A DNA stretch of 64,000 nt from Pseudorasbora parva (taxonomy: Eukaryota; Chordata; Actinopteri; Cypriniformes; Gobionidae). The notes under the pieces were generated by a model. The model was not told the origin of the DNA. It saw only the letters and a program-made list of their open reading frames with translations, and ran no database searches. Location of the stretch: the NCBI RefSeq assembly GCF_024679245.1, contig NC_090195.1:9749993-9813992 (forward strand). Direction: 5' to 3'. Below are positions 12,536 to 23,671 of this stretch, in pieces (position 1 is the first letter of the stretch; the number at the start of each line of letters is the position of its first letter). Made by a program: the position numbers and the translations under genes.

Positions 12536-13800
12536 TTAGGGGTGCCCCCGAATAGTCGAAGTTTCAATGCATAGATATGCAGAGCCAGATTAGACCACCG
12601 ATCTCACAGTCGAATCTTGCGGGGGTTATGAAACGAGGATCATACCATGTTGGCAATATGGGGGTGTTCAATATTTTAAAAATGGGGCGTGGCGCTAAGC
12701 TTCATGTCTGGTGCGCGACCCCTTTAAGGGCGCTAAGCTTCATACCGGATGCAAAGCTTAGCACTGCGCCGCGCCTTTAAAATTAGAACACATTGAGCGT
12801 TTCTCAATGTCAAGGTAGGATCCTCGGAAGCCAGAATTCTAAGGATGCTACGTCATCGACATCCGACGAAGGACTGTTCCAATGTCGAGGATTCTCGGAA
12901 TTCAACCAAGGACTGAGTCCTTCGTTCGAAAAATATGTCATATACAGGAAAGGATGCATATGAGTAGCCTTCGCGCACTTCGCGTTCTCAAATCACCCAC
13001 AATCCTATGCGCGCAGCTTTGCTATCAGACGTTCCCGGAGTCAGACTCGGAGCGTGAACGGGGCAAATATGCTTGTATCGGGGTTTGTAGATGGGAAGGA
13101 AGGAGGCGGGAACCGGCAAACGTTCAACAACTTTATAATAGCCCCCTCACGGGCGACTGCCCACACACACATAATAAAACATAAACAAACCATAACAAAG
13201 TCCAGGCCTAGTCCTTCAACGCTCCTCCAATTATACTCCCGTCACTGCCGTGAGCCGAGACCGGTGTGGCGATCAGCTGCCGCTCATTATCACTCCACTG
13301 GCCCGCTCTCACGGTCCCTTACCTCGCTGCTTGCCACAATGTTTTTATTTACGTTACCAAACATTTGTTATAACCGTAGTAAATATAAGTAAAGTTTAAC
13401 ATTTAAATACCGGTACAAAATACTACTGTATTGATATTTAAAAAATACAAATAACGTTATTGATGGCCAACGGACCTTTTCTCTGACGTAATGACGCAAT
13501 GACGTGCACTTGCTAGCCTGTTCCATTTACGTGTTCTCCGAATGCTTAAGAGGAGCCTCGTCTAGCCTCTGAAGGAAGTGACTTGGAAGGATCCGTCCTT
13601 CCAAGGAAGCATCCTTGACATTGAGAAACGCCTATTGTTTTCAATGACATTGTTTTCAACGGCGGCATTCGGCGCCTGTCCGCAGCGACTCAGGAAGTTG
13701 TTTAATATCCTGCCACGCCACAGAGCTCCATTTCAAGGTTTTATATTAAATGTATATTATATTTCCCTCAAATAGTCAATGTACATACTGATTTCACCCT
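12536..13800 (+). mobile_element. hAT-like relic starting AGGGGTGCCCCCGAATAGTC, interrupted
   Basis: The start resembles the terminal repeat of fish hAT elements (AGGGGTGCCCCCGAATAGTC). Within it, GGCGCTAAGCTTCAT...CCGGATG...GCGCGACCCCTTTAA (about 12687-12780) is a diverged version of the unit that forms the minisatellite downstream. A second MITE (12797-13631) splits it. The opposite hAT end was not found, so this is a partial or rearranged element. Confidence 0.45.
12797..13631. mobile_element. 835-bp MITE with GCGTTTCTCAATGTCAAGG ends
   Basis: The ends are inverted repeats of about 34 bp beginning GCGTTTCTCAATGTCAAGG on both strands and continuing with a TCCT.GGAAG block. The interior includes AAGGACT/GTCCTT repeats and a GC-richer segment with small meaningless frames. 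It interrupts the hAT-like relic. The TSD is not clean: the flanks read CATTGA and CTATTG. Confidence 0.65.
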
Positions 13801-14540
13801 GAGCTTCGCGTCCGGTGTGATATACCTGAGGCGGCGCTGAGCTTCGCGTCCGGTGTGATATACCTGAGGCGGCGCTGAGCTTCGCGTCCGGTGTGATATA
13901 CCTGAGGCTGCGCTGAGCTTCGCGTCCGGTGTGATATACCTGAGGCGGCGCTGAGCTTCGCGTCCGGTGTGATATACCTGAGGCGGCGCTGAACTTCGCA
14001 TCCGGTGTGATATACCTGAGGCGGCGCTGAGCTTCGCAGCCAGTGTGATATACCTGAGGCGGCGCTGAGCTTCGCAGCCAGTGTGATATACCTGAGGCGG
14101 CGCTGAGCTTCGCGTCCGGTGTGATATACCTGAGGCGGCGCTGAGCTTCGCGTCCGGTGTGATATACCTGAGGCGGCGCTGAGCTTCGCGTCCGGTGTGA
14201 TATACCTGAGGCGGCGCTGAGCTTCGCGTCCGGTGTGATATACCTGAGCTTCCCTGAGCTTCGCGTCCGGTGTGATATACCTGAGGCGGCGCTGAGCTTC
14301 GCGTCCGGTGTGATATACCTGAGGCGGCGCTGAGCTTCGCGTCCGGTGTGATATACCTGAGGCGGCGCTGAGCTTCGCGTCCGCTGTGATATACCTGAGG
14401 CGGCGCTGAGCTTCGCGTCCGGTGTGATATACCTGAGGCGGCGCTGAGCTTCGCGTCCGGTGTGATATACCTGAGGCGGCGCTGAGCTTCGCGTCCGGTG
14501 TGATATACCTGAGGCGGCGCTGAGCTTCGCGTCCGGTGTG
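13801..14540. repeat. 38-bp minisatellite, 19 full units plus one partial
   Basis: The unit begins GAGCTTCGCGTCCGGTGTGA, continues TATACCTGAGGCGGCGCT, and repeats head to tail with very few changes. Unit 3 has GGCTGCGCT. Unit 6 has GAACTTCGCATCC. Units 7 and 8 share the variant GCAGCCAGT. Unit 12 is 37 bp and ends GAGCTTCCCT. The last unit runs into GCGACCCCATTTAGG, the same context as the single-copy version at about 12710. Because 38 is not a multiple of 3 and the unit lacks stops on the minus strand, all three minus frames stay open for more than 250 codons; this is not evidence of a protein. Confidence 0.95.
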
Positions 14541-16010
14541 CGACCCCATTTAGGCATGTAAATAATTTAGGCAAAGTATTCTTTTCCTCTCTAGGCAGGT
14601 ATTTTTTTAGGTTTATTTATCAAAATGTTCTTTTATATATTTATGTGATGTTCTGTATTTCGATCGCGGCTTTTACATGTAATGAGAAAACGTTTTACAA
14701 ATGTTTATCCACCACATTACCTTTTATTTAAACTAATAAAATAAAATGATTAGCTTAATAAGCTGATTCATGACCGTTTCAATCTTTATTTGAGGTTTGA
14801 AAACAAACACGGAAGAGAAGACAATGCTGAATAAAGTCGAAGTTTTTGTTATTTTTGGACCAAAATGTATTTTCGATGCTTCAAGTGATTCTAATCAACT
14901 AACTGATGTCACATATGGACTACTTTAATGATGTTTTTAGTCTCCTAAAGTTAAAGTAAAAAAAAAGTTGCACATTTAATTGTGCATATTATTAAAAACT
15001 GTTTAATTAGTTAATGCATTAGGTCTCATTAACTTAAAATGAGCAACACTTGTATTATTATAAGCTATTGCATGATTTAATAGTAACATAAATAACATCA
15101 TTGTTGCCAATTATAGCATCATTTGAAAATAAATTGTTGGTAATATTTAATCAGTACTTACTTGAATAAGTACAATGTAACTACATCACCTTAAAATACA
15201 GTGTAACCAAATGTTTTCCCTTTTGAAATCAACTGAGAACATTTTTTCTTATTACATAAATTTGATTGATTACGTTTTAACGGATCTTAATGTTAAACTA
15301 AAATATGATATGAAATCTATTGGGAGGCAACAAATTCTCAGACAAATTCTCCATCTGAGGTAATATCTACAATTAAAATGTATTGCTTAAGGTCAAAGAC
15401 TGTTGTGGTGATGGATGAGATTATTTTTTACAAGGACCAATGATCAAATACAGTGTGGAAATACAGTTTACAATACAAATGGATGTCACTGGGTTTAAAA
15501 GTTCAGCTGGGGGCATAATTTGATTGCGATTCGCTTGTAAGCTCAGTAAGATGCATGATTTTGCCATTCAAAATATAATTGCTTAGAAGTATTCAAATAA
15601 CACACAAATTCTCTGAAAAATATATTTAGTATTTGTAATGGAGTAAAAATACTTTTATTTTACCTAATCAATGCCTTGCATCTGGCTGAAGGACTTTCAA
15701 AAGGGAGCCACTGTCGAGACGTATTCAAATGAGGTCAGAATACATATTGGCTGATTTCTGCTGAGGCTTCTAATGTAATGTCAGGAAGATGGAGAGAACA
15801 ATGTTTCCTCAATGGGAGGTTGGGAATTTTAAAAGGGTGGCTTACAATATGAAATAGATCCCAGAGGATCACAGAGCTCAGAGGAGGAAAATTACAGCTA
15901 TAAGACCCAACCTGTTTTGGACTTCAATGACCCAGACCGAGTGAAAGCAACATGTTTGGCTGTAATTGTGTGGTAAAAGAATTTGCTATTCAACTATGGG
16001 TCTGATAGAC
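14541..16010. other. AT-rich unique DNA with one MITE fragment
   Basis: No gene. Apart from the foldback-family fragment at 14768-14945 it is AT-rich sequence without recognisable repeats or exons. Confidence 0.45.
14768..14945 (+). repeat. fragment of the 16015-16811 TTAA foldback family
   Basis: Highly similar to about 16480-16640 (shared GAAGAGAAGACAATGCTGAA and CCAAAATGTATTTTCGATGC), in the orientation of that element's right arm. Both termini are missing, so it is an older, truncated relative 1.6 kb from the full copy. Confidence 0.75.
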
Positions 16011-16014
16011 TTAA

Positions 16015-16811
16015 AGGGTTAGTTCACCCAAAAATGTAATTGATGTGATTAATGACTCACCCTAATGTCGTCCCACACCCGCAAGACCTCCGTTCATCAT
16101 CGGAACACAGTTTAAGATATTTTATATTTTAGTCCCAGAGCATATGCAGTCAATGCCCACTTTACTGTCCATGTCCAGAAAGGGAATAAAAACATCATCA
16201 ATGTAGTCCATATGTGACATCAGTTAGTTAATTAGAATCTCTTGAAGCATCGAAAATACATTTTGATCCAAAAATAACGAAAACTATGAATTTATTCAGA
16301 ATTGTCTTCTCTTCCATGCGTCTCCAAAAATATTCAAACGGTTAATGAATCAGTGAATCGATCAATGCTGCGGGTCGCCAATGTCACGTGATTTCAGCAG
16401 TTTGGCAGTTTGACGCGACTCAAACTGCTGAAATCACGTGACATTGGCAACCCGAATCATTGATCGATTCACTGATTCATTAACCGTTTGAATCTTTTTG
16501 GAACAACGCGGAAGAGAAGACAATGCTGAATAAAGTCGTAGTTTTTGATATTTTTGGACCAAAATGTATTTTCGATGCTTCAAGAGATTATAATCAACTA
16601 ACTGATGTCACATATGAACTACTTTGATGATGTTTTTATTCCCTTTCTGGACATGGACAGTAAAGAGGGCATTGACTGCATTATGCTCTGGGACTAAAAT
16701 ATAAAATATCTTAAACTGTGTTCCGATGATGAACAGAGGTCTTACGGGTGTGGAGCGACATTAGGGTGAGTCATTAATCACATAAATTTCATTTTTGGGT
16801 GAACTAACCCT
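16015..16811. mobile_element. TTAA foldback element with ~390-bp arms
   Basis: TTAA at 16011-16014 and 16812-16815. Ends read AGGGTTAGTTCACCCAAAAA on both strands, the hallmark of a very abundant cyprinid TTAA MITE. The two halves are reverse complements meeting around 16416, where CACGTGATTTCAGCAG pairs with its complement. It has no coding capacity. A piggyBac-type transposase is the likely mobiliser, inferred from the TTAA target. Confidence 0.8.
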
Positions 16812-16945
16812 TTAATAAACTAGGTGCACTTAATGAATTTTTGTGTATATTTGTGTATATTGAACCAAGTTTTTCTGCTCTACCAGGCCTCTTCTAACAG
16901 TCCCCTTAAACATTGTTAACAAATGGGCATTTCACTTCACCTTAA

Positions 16946-17436
16946 AGGGATATTCAATGCAAAATGAAAAATCTTCCTTAATTCACCCTGATGTCATTTC
17001 AAATAACTTTGTTCAGCAAAAACACAAAGATTTGACTTTTGAAAGCCGTTGTATATAGGGGTTGACTTGAATATTTTGTACTGATATATACGTTTGAAAT
17101 AAAAATGAAAATTTATATCAAAATTAAGAACAAGGGCTCTGACAAAAACTTTCTTTAAATGCTTTTAAACATATATTTAATTCTGAGAACTGTTAATAAT
17201 AACTTTAATATTAGTCCTAATCTTTCTGTCATTATTTACTCTCTCCAGTTGCTGGGCCCCAGTAATTTCCATAGTATAGTTGTTGTTTTTTTCTGGACCA
17301 GCAACTGTTTGGTTCCCACATTCTTCAAAATATATTCTTTTGTGCTCAGCACAAGAACGAAATTAATACAGGTTTGGGGCAACATTAAAACGAGTAAATA
17401 ATGACAGAATTTTTTGATTTTGGGTGACCTATCGCT
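16946..17436. mobile_element. diverged TTAA MITE
   Basis: TTAA at 16942-16945 and 17437-17440. Left end AGGGATATTCAATGC; right end reads AGCGATAGGTCACCCAAAAT on the minus strand. The right half holds blocks of a familiar cyprinid MITE (GACCAGCAACTGTTTGGTTC, CTTCAAAATATATTCTTTTG). The inverted partner in the left half has mostly decayed. An 80-codon frame inside is not a gene. Confidence 0.65.
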
Positions 17437-17440
17437 TTAA

Positions 17441-17823
17441 GGACCAGCAGCAGCATGTTTTCTTTCACTTAAGACATACAGAGACGCATCCGATTTTGTT
17501 TCAAATGTTTAATTTCACTTTAAACATAACCAACTGTGTTTGTGTAAACCTTTTGAGTATTTTACACTATTAGCGTAATAAGAATCGAAAGATAACTAGC
17601 AATCAGGTGTTGTTTGACAGGATTTGAACGCCTGTGCGCTTCGAGTGCATACGCTCAGAAAAGCACACGTTTGACCAGCACATCAGCACGAGAAGGAAAT
17701 GTTTAACCGGCAAGGCTTTAAATCACATGCAAATAATGAACATTTTTATGAATTTCACTGTCTTGTGTGAGTGTTACTCTACCACTGTGTTAACATGATG
17801 TAAATGTACATCATGTTGTACAG
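17441..17823. other. unique DNA, nothing recognised
   Basis: Short spacer between mobile elements. A CATGATGTAAATGTACATCATG palindromic patch near 17795-17816 is the only structure noticed. Confidence 0.4.
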
Positions 17824-17825
17824 TA

Positions 17826-18058
17826 CACTGTCAGAAAAAAAGGTACATTGCTGTCACTAGGGCGGTACTCTAAGGTACAAAACTGAAAAGGCTATGTTCC
17901 TTTAAGGTACTAATTTGCACTCTTAGAGTACTGATCTGTACCTTTTAAGGTACTAATATGTACCATTTAGGGGTGAGTAGGTACAAAGATGCACCTTTTC
18001 ACTTTTGTACCTTAGGGTACCGCCCCAGTGACAGCACTGCACCTTTTTTCTGAGAGTG
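17826..18058. mobile_element. palindromic MITE with TA duplication
   Basis: Ends CACTGTCAGAAAAAAAGGTA and, on the minus strand, CACTCTCAGAAAAAAGGTGC, flanked by TA at 17824-17825 and 18059-18060. It carries repeated GGTAC(T/A) blocks and the mirrored GTCACTAGGGCGGTAC / GGTACCGCCCCAGTGAC core shared with 9189-9358. The TA duplication suggests mobilisation by a Tc1/mariner-type transposase, an inference only. Confidence 0.7.
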
Positions 18059-18363
18059 TATGTTGAGACGGAGGCACCATAGAACTGTAGCTGATAGAAT
18101 GCAGATATTTCTTCAAAATCAGATTCTGGAGACATTTTAATCATCTTGCACTTCAGTGTAGTGATTTATTGCAACTTCAGCAACATCTGCTGCTGTCTTA
18201 CTTTTGAGAGACAATTGATGCATGATTACAGCTCCCGTTAGCGAGTGCTTTAGGTGTGAGATTGCAAAAATGTCAGTACCTTCAGCCTACCGTGTTGATT
18301 GGGTGGACTCGTGACTCTCTACAAATCAGATTGGGTGGGCAGTGGTCTAGGCCACAGAGGCAC

Positions 18364-18640
18364 TGTCCCACATAGCACCCTAAACCCTCACGGTCTTCAT
18401 CGAGCCCGCACTTTGACTGCTGGGTAGAAGTCCTCTGCGTAGCTCGCGAACTTGCGGGCTAAGCTGATGTGCGCATCGAGGGCGAATAGCAGCCGCAATA
18501 GCAGCCGCATGAGCACCCTTCTTTAAGCTTAATTGATGAATGGGACACCCTACAGTCTTGTGGACTTAATGGACAAGCGCACACAGCAGCCATTGTAAGT
18601 CCGCCAAAAGTGCACATGAAGTTTACCATTTAGGACAGGG
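18364..18640. mobile_element. MITE with TGTCCCA...TAGGACA ends
   Basis: Left end CACTGTCCCACATAGCACCC is mirrored by ACCATTTAGGACAG at the right. The GC-richer interior (CATCGAGCCCGCACTTTGAC, GCAGCCGC repeats) matches the pattern of a dispersed cyprinid MITE. No coding potential. Confidence 0.5.
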
Positions 18641-19303
18641 CCAAAGTGGAGAGTTCCAGACAAGCCTGCCATTCGTGTTAAAAACTGAAACTAAAACGTC
18701 TTGATCGCCCCCAGGTGGCTGGTCCCAGTATAGGTCATAACTCCTCACTCCTCACCGTAGTTGTATATGTGCTTTGCATGCATTTGAAAGTAATGGAGAC
18801 TGAAGATTACAAGCTTCAAAAAGTTCTCAAAAAGAACTAAAAGAAAAATGGTCAATGTGACTCATGCACTATAGTCCAAGTCTTCTGAAGTCATACAAAT
18901 GCTTTGTGTGAGAAAAGACTAACATTTGAAGAATTTAACATGCTGAAAATCTTGTCAAGCTCCCTAGCTGTCCTTTATCATATTCATGAGTGACAAATCT
19001 CTGATTCATGAAAAAAATCGAAAAGATGGCTCTTTTCAGTGAATCAGTTTATCTTTTCAATTAATCTGACAGACTTTTCTGCTCATATTGACTATGTATA
19101 AAGTCCAGGGGCATTAAAATGTATTTTCTAATTGGACATGCATGCGGATACCGAAACGGATCTGAATGAACTGTTCAGAAGTTTTGGTTCTCAAAATTGT
19201 GGTTAACAACTCACTGTAGCAGTAGATTTTCAGTAAATGATTATTCAAATTTCAACTATTATATGGCTTCAGAAGGCTTGTGATGTAGTGCAAAATATAA
19301 TTA
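18641..19303. other. mixed unique and old repeat DNA
   Basis: 18700-18960 contains GATCGCCCCCAGGTGGCTGG followed by a stretch I associate with dispersed fish repeats, but boundaries are not visible. The remainder is unique. No gene. Confidence 0.3.
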
Positions 19304-19305
19304 TA

Positions 19306-19508
19306 CACTCTTATTAATAAAGGTTATTTAATGACATCCACGACTAAAGAACCTTATAATATCCTTGAAACCGTTCCATTGCAAAAAAAAATGTTTAAGT
19401 CATTAAAATGTTCTTCACAGTTCTCTGAAAGGTTCTTTGTGGAACCCAAAATGGCTCTTCCATGGCATTACTGCGAAAAACCTTTTAGAACCTTTCTTTT
19501 TAAGAGTG
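19306..19508. mobile_element. 203-bp MITE with CACTCTTA ends and TA duplication
   Basis: Left end CACTCTTATTAATAAAGGTT is mirrored by the right end, which reads CACTCTTAAAAAGAAAGGTT on the minus strand. TA lies at 19304-19305 and 19509-19510. The interior holds the inverted AAAGAACCTT / AAGGTTCTTT motif. Non-coding. Confidence 0.7.
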
Positions 19509-19559
19509 TATAATCTTGCAAGCTTCCTTTTTCGAAGCTTCTTGTCCATGTACATTGTA

Positions 19560-19670
19560 ATATCATGCAAAAGAGGGACCAGACTGTGGAATAAAGAAAG
19601 TCATACAGGTTTGCAAAGACATGAGGGTGAGTAAATTATGGCAGAATTTTCTAGGTGAACTATAAAACAG
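19560..19670 (+). repeat. degenerate right end of a TTAA MITE
   Basis: Contains TCATACAGGTTTGCAAAGAC, ATGAGGGTGAGTAAATTATG, GCAGAATTTT and AGGTGAACTATAAA, the order seen at the right end of the AGGGATAGTTCACC family. The terminal CCCTTTAA is mutated and the left part is missing. Confidence 0.6.
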
Positions 19671-20153
19671 TCACTGCATAATTCCACATTATCTACACAT
19701 CAAATGCAAAACCATGTCTGACTTTGTTCTGTGAAAAATATATATTTCTCCACAAAGTCTCAGACTTCTTGTGACCAGATTAGTGAAAGAGCGAAGTGAC
19801 GTACAGGCAGTGTTAAGTAGTCCAGATCATGCTCAGTAGGGAGGACTCACTCCTGGGGACAAGCCGAACCTTGCCTTAGCTGCCATAGCTGCTCTGCTAT
19901 TATTAACTCCCAACATGCATCTGGGCAAATATTCATGGAGATCAAAGTCATCACAAAGACATAGCGGGCTAGAGAACATGCCAGGAATGATTCATCCTAG
20001 CTTGGGAAATAGTGCCAATGTTTAAGCCCTTTTAGCCCATGCTTAGTTCACAAACAGCCTGAATAGACCATGTGCAATGGCTCCAGAGAAGAGTCAGCGA
20101 CCTCTCTCCCCAGATATTCATCTGCTGTTAGAGATGATTTCCAGTCATATTAA
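19671..20153. other. unique DNA, possible regulatory island
   Basis: Non-repetitive, balanced composition (CATGCTCAGTAGGGAGGACT, CATGCATCTGGGCAAATATTC). No gene. It is bounded by a MITE fragment on the left and a Tc1 terminal fragment on the right. Confidence 0.3.
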
Positions 20154-20322
20154 CATACAGTGGGTATGAAAAGTTCAGACCCCCTTCAATTTTTCACTCT
20201 TTGTTATATTGCAGCCATTTGCTAAAATCATTTTGCATTTTTTTTCTCATTAATGTACACACAGCACCCCATATTGACAGAAAAACACAGAATTTTTGAC
20301 ATTGACTGAAAGTATTCAGACA
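20154..20322 (-). mobile_element. terminal fragment of a Tc1-like transposon
   Basis: TACAGTGGGTATGAAAAGTT, then CAATTTTTCACTCTTTGTTA, then CACACAGCACCCCATATTGA follow the order of the non-coding end of an abundant fish Tc1-like family. In that family this end lies downstream of a transposase read on the minus strand. The copy has a short internal deletion and stops at about 20322, where a truncated TTAA element begins. Confidence 0.65.
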
Positions 20323-21084
20323 ATCTCATGTCAATCTTGAGTACCCATAGAGTAGTATGCATCCTTCATATCTCCGAAAAGTCTTTAGTTTTATTATATT
20401 TATAAAAGAAATATGGGCTGTACCGAGTCTTTCCGGAAAAAAAACGAGCGCCTGGAGGCGTATCGTGTGGGCGGAGCTAAAGAATGACGAGAGCGCAAAG
20501 CGGTGACGTCCTCAAGCGTGGAGAAACTCATGGCTATCGATCTCAGCTAATAGATATGATCCAGAATCATTTGGAGGCTGAAATAAATAACAGGAGAAAC
20601 AGCAACAGCAGGACGTCCGTCTCTGTGGTATGTACTGCATTTAGCCTGTCAACATTTGTGTGTGTTTACTCGCAGTTTATGAGGACTTGACTCGGTTTAT
20701 GGACTATTGTATGCGACTAAACATTAGCAGTAGCAAGCAAAACGGTTTTGCACGTCAGACTAGTGTAACGTTATACATAGAACAACAATGGACTAACCGC
20801 ATTTGAATGACGAAGCACGCGATCGTGTCGTTTACTGATGTTTACTCACATGACGACAGCCAACAGCACAGACATTTGAAGCAGTTTTACTCACCGGCTG
20901 CTTCCAAAGCAGGACCGAACCTTTATCGCTGGGACTGCTCCGTCAAAAACACACTTCTTTGGTATGATTTGGTGAAGTCCTGTGACAGCAGTGACCGTGG
21001 AAATCCACTTTGCGACGCGACTGAAGCGATGTTGTGAAGCTTCCTGTCATTTCTGCGTTCAAATCGGTTCAAATGCAGCGCTTC
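20323..21084 (+). mobile_element. truncated copy of the 24050-25185 TTAA family
   Basis: Collinear with 24075-24830 over nearly its whole length (shared GAGTAC, CATCCTTCATATCTCCGAAA, GGGCTGTACCGAGTCTTTCC, GACGTCCTCAAGCGTGGAGA). Both termini are missing. The left is replaced by a Tc1 fragment and the right is cut by the foldback beginning near 21086. Both copies carry CTCTGTGGTATGTA, a splice-donor-like site. Non-coding. Confidence 0.8.
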
Positions 21085-21085
21085 A

Positions 21086-21968
21086 ATAATTAGTTCACTC
21101 CAGTGAATAATAATTTAACAAAAATGTATTAAAAAATATAATAACATTTACTCACCCCTATGTCATCCAAGATATTCATCTTTCTTTCATTCTTTCTTTT
21201 AATAAAAAATTTTTTAAGGAAAACATTTCACGATTTTCTCCATATAGTGGACTTCAAAATGGGACCAACAGGTTAAAGGTCCAAATTGTAGTTTCACTGC
21301 AGCTTCAAAGGGCTCTATACGATCCCAGCCTAGGAATAAGTGTCTTATCAAGCAAAACAATTTGTAATTTCCCCCCCTCAAAAAACACAAAAGCCCATCT
21401 TGCACCAGCTCTGCGATGCACATCGTTGACTTCACGCATTATCATGTGGCTTCACGCACAGGTCATGTGATGTTGGTGGAAGGGCGAAAAAATTATTTTC
21501 TCCAACTTCAAAATCGTCAGAAATTGTTGTTTTACCTTTTTTGTGTGAAGGGCATTTGAGTCTTTGCACATTCGCTTTGTAAACACTGGGTCTGGTACTT
21601 TTACCTGCGTCACGCATGACCTTTCCAATGTGACTACATAATGCGTGAAGTTGCAGACACATCACAGAGCTAGTGCAAGATGAGCATTTGTGGTTTAAAA
21701 GTTTTTTTATATATATAGAAAATGGCTAGATAAAACCTTTATTCCATGGCTGTTGTTGTGTAGAGCCCTTTGAAGCTGCACTGAAACTGCAATTTGGACC
21801 TTCAACCCATTGGTCCCGGATGAAGTCAATATGGAGAACAATCCTTGAATGTTTTCCTCAAAAACCTTTAATGTCTTTTCAACTGAAGAAAGAAAGATAT
21901 TACCATCTTGGATGACATGGGGATGGGTAAATTAGCAGGAATTTTTAATTCTGGAGTGAACTAATCCT
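21086..21968. mobile_element. TTAA foldback element, arms partly decayed
   Basis: The right end, which reads AGGATTAGTTCACTCCAG on the minus strand, abuts TTAA (21969-21972). The left end ATTAGTTCACTCCAG has lost its TTAAAGG. The halves are inverted copies: TGCAGCTTCAAAGGGCTCTA at 21298 pairs with TAGAGCCCTTTGAAGCTGCA at 21761. Pairing weakens in the middle 130 bp. Frames at 21214-21665 follow the inverted repeat and are not genes. Confidence 0.7.
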
Positions 21969-21972
21969 TTAA

Positions 21973-23374
21973 AGTATGAGCAATATTTACAGTGATGCAT
22001 GCCTAGACAAACAACACCACCAAGATCTCTTATGGCTTCCATGGTCATTATATTTTAATGTTAAAAATGCAACTATGGGTTTTGAAAAAGTGATTTTGGA
22101 GGTCAGGGTATTTTGAAGTATTCCGTTTTATATTTGATTCACTGGAAACTGCTTGCAAGAGCATGTCCTCACAGATTTTTGGAAATTTTTCCCAAAGAAC
22201 CTTTGGGACCAATTGCGGCATGATTTAATATTCAACTTAATCAAATGTATTTATTTTTCCATTTGCTAGGTTTTTAAAGATGGAGCTAAGATAAACTTCA
22301 GGGGTGCTTTCTAAAACACTGTGCGGCAAACAGATTCCAGACCTTCATTTGTTAATTTTTGATCTGTCAAATTGGTTTTGAAGTCTAAATTGAAAAACAA
22401 AAACAATGTGCCGTTGTGGAAAAATGCTCTGAGCCCAACAATACAGCTTGTGCTGCATACTAAGCTGGGAGAAAGTACAAAGTCTCATCCTCTGCCCTTC
22501 TCAGTCTAGCCGATTATCAGATGCTCCTTACTAACATTTGCTTTTATAGTGGTAGGCATATGTTTGATAGACAAACCTTCACAATCTTGAACCCATATGA
22601 GTTCTGCATATGAATAAGATGTATGCTGTCAGAGAAGATTTCTCACTGACCACAGCCTTTTCTCTTAACCATCTTTTCATCCATGTTAGCATTACTCTTA
22701 TCCTTTCTATTGTCTAGCCTTTCAGCGGTTACATGTAAGTGGCTAACAGCTCACTTGTAAAGGTGTGAAAATTGTACTGCAAATTGAACCATCAAACATC
22801 ACGGCAACGTAGAAAACTCGATGAAAAGAAAAGCCTGTGCCTGATAACCCTTTGAAAACAACGTCTATCACATTAGGAGGAAAAGTTTCATTTCAGAATC
22901 CATTGGCTTACGTGGTTACGGTTCACTCTCCAAAGGTTGAGCTCAGGTTCAGTGGATGATTCTACTGAGGCTCGCCACGGCCTCCTCCTTTATGCCCCTA
23001 TTGATCCATAAGAAAGAAGTGGACTCAAAGCATCGAGGAACCTTTTGAAGGTTTGTTGATCAGTTTCTGCTTAACCTCTACTACACCAGACAGCACTCAA
23101 AAAAAGATGAAAGGAGATCAGGATGATTTCTCTCGTCATGAAAGGAGATCCAGCTAATATAACTTTTTACATTTTTGGTTTGGGTATCGGTTGGAATTTA
23201 TATAATTACAAATAGGCTGACAACAACACTGTTAACATTCTTCTTACAATGTCTGTGGTTCAGTTTCACTGACCAACAGGGACCTAAATAAGGAGGAATG
23301 ATCCCATGATTGACTCACCCTCAAGCCATTCCTAGATGTATATGACATTATTCTTTTGGACAAAAGGCCTTTAT
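21973..23374. other. unique intergenic DNA, no gene seen
   Basis: No recognised repeat or exon over about 1.4 kb. ATGAAAGGAGATCAGGATGA and ATGAAAGGAGATCCAG (about 23107-23155) form a small direct repeat. Confidence 0.45.
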
Positions 23375-23500
23375 TAACTTGGTCTTGACTCGGTCTCACC
23401 CTGCCTTGATCTTGGTCTTGTCTTGGTCTCAAACCTTCAAAGTCTCGGTCTTGTCTTAGTCTTAACACACATTGATATTGGTTTTGACTTGGTCTAGTGA
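23375..23500. repeat. degenerate short tandem repeat, TTGGTCTTGTC type
   Basis: Diverged units of the form CTTGGTCTTGACTCGGTCTC repeat about eight times. It resembles a common fish low-copy minisatellite. The 74-codon minus frame through it is an artefact. Confidence 0.6.
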
Positions 23501-23671
23501 ATTAAAAACATTCAAATCACAAATAAATTGCTAACGATTCATCTGTGAATATAAAACATACTAGCCTGGCTTTGCCCTCCTACATATAACGCTTAATTTT
23601 CAGTTTCCTTTAGTACGCCATCTGGGATTTTGGTATATTCTCTGGTTTTCTCTGGTTAAATTTTTCATTTC

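Noticed and set aside
13801..14540. Regular 38-bp array as a CRISPR locus
   Set aside because: Units are contiguous with no spacers, and the genome is clearly vertebrate.
13757..14574. Three overlapping minus-strand reading frames of 251-268 codons with a repeated peptide
   Set aside because: They are the three frames of a 38-bp tandem DNA repeat without stops on that strand. There is no single favoured frame and no gene context.
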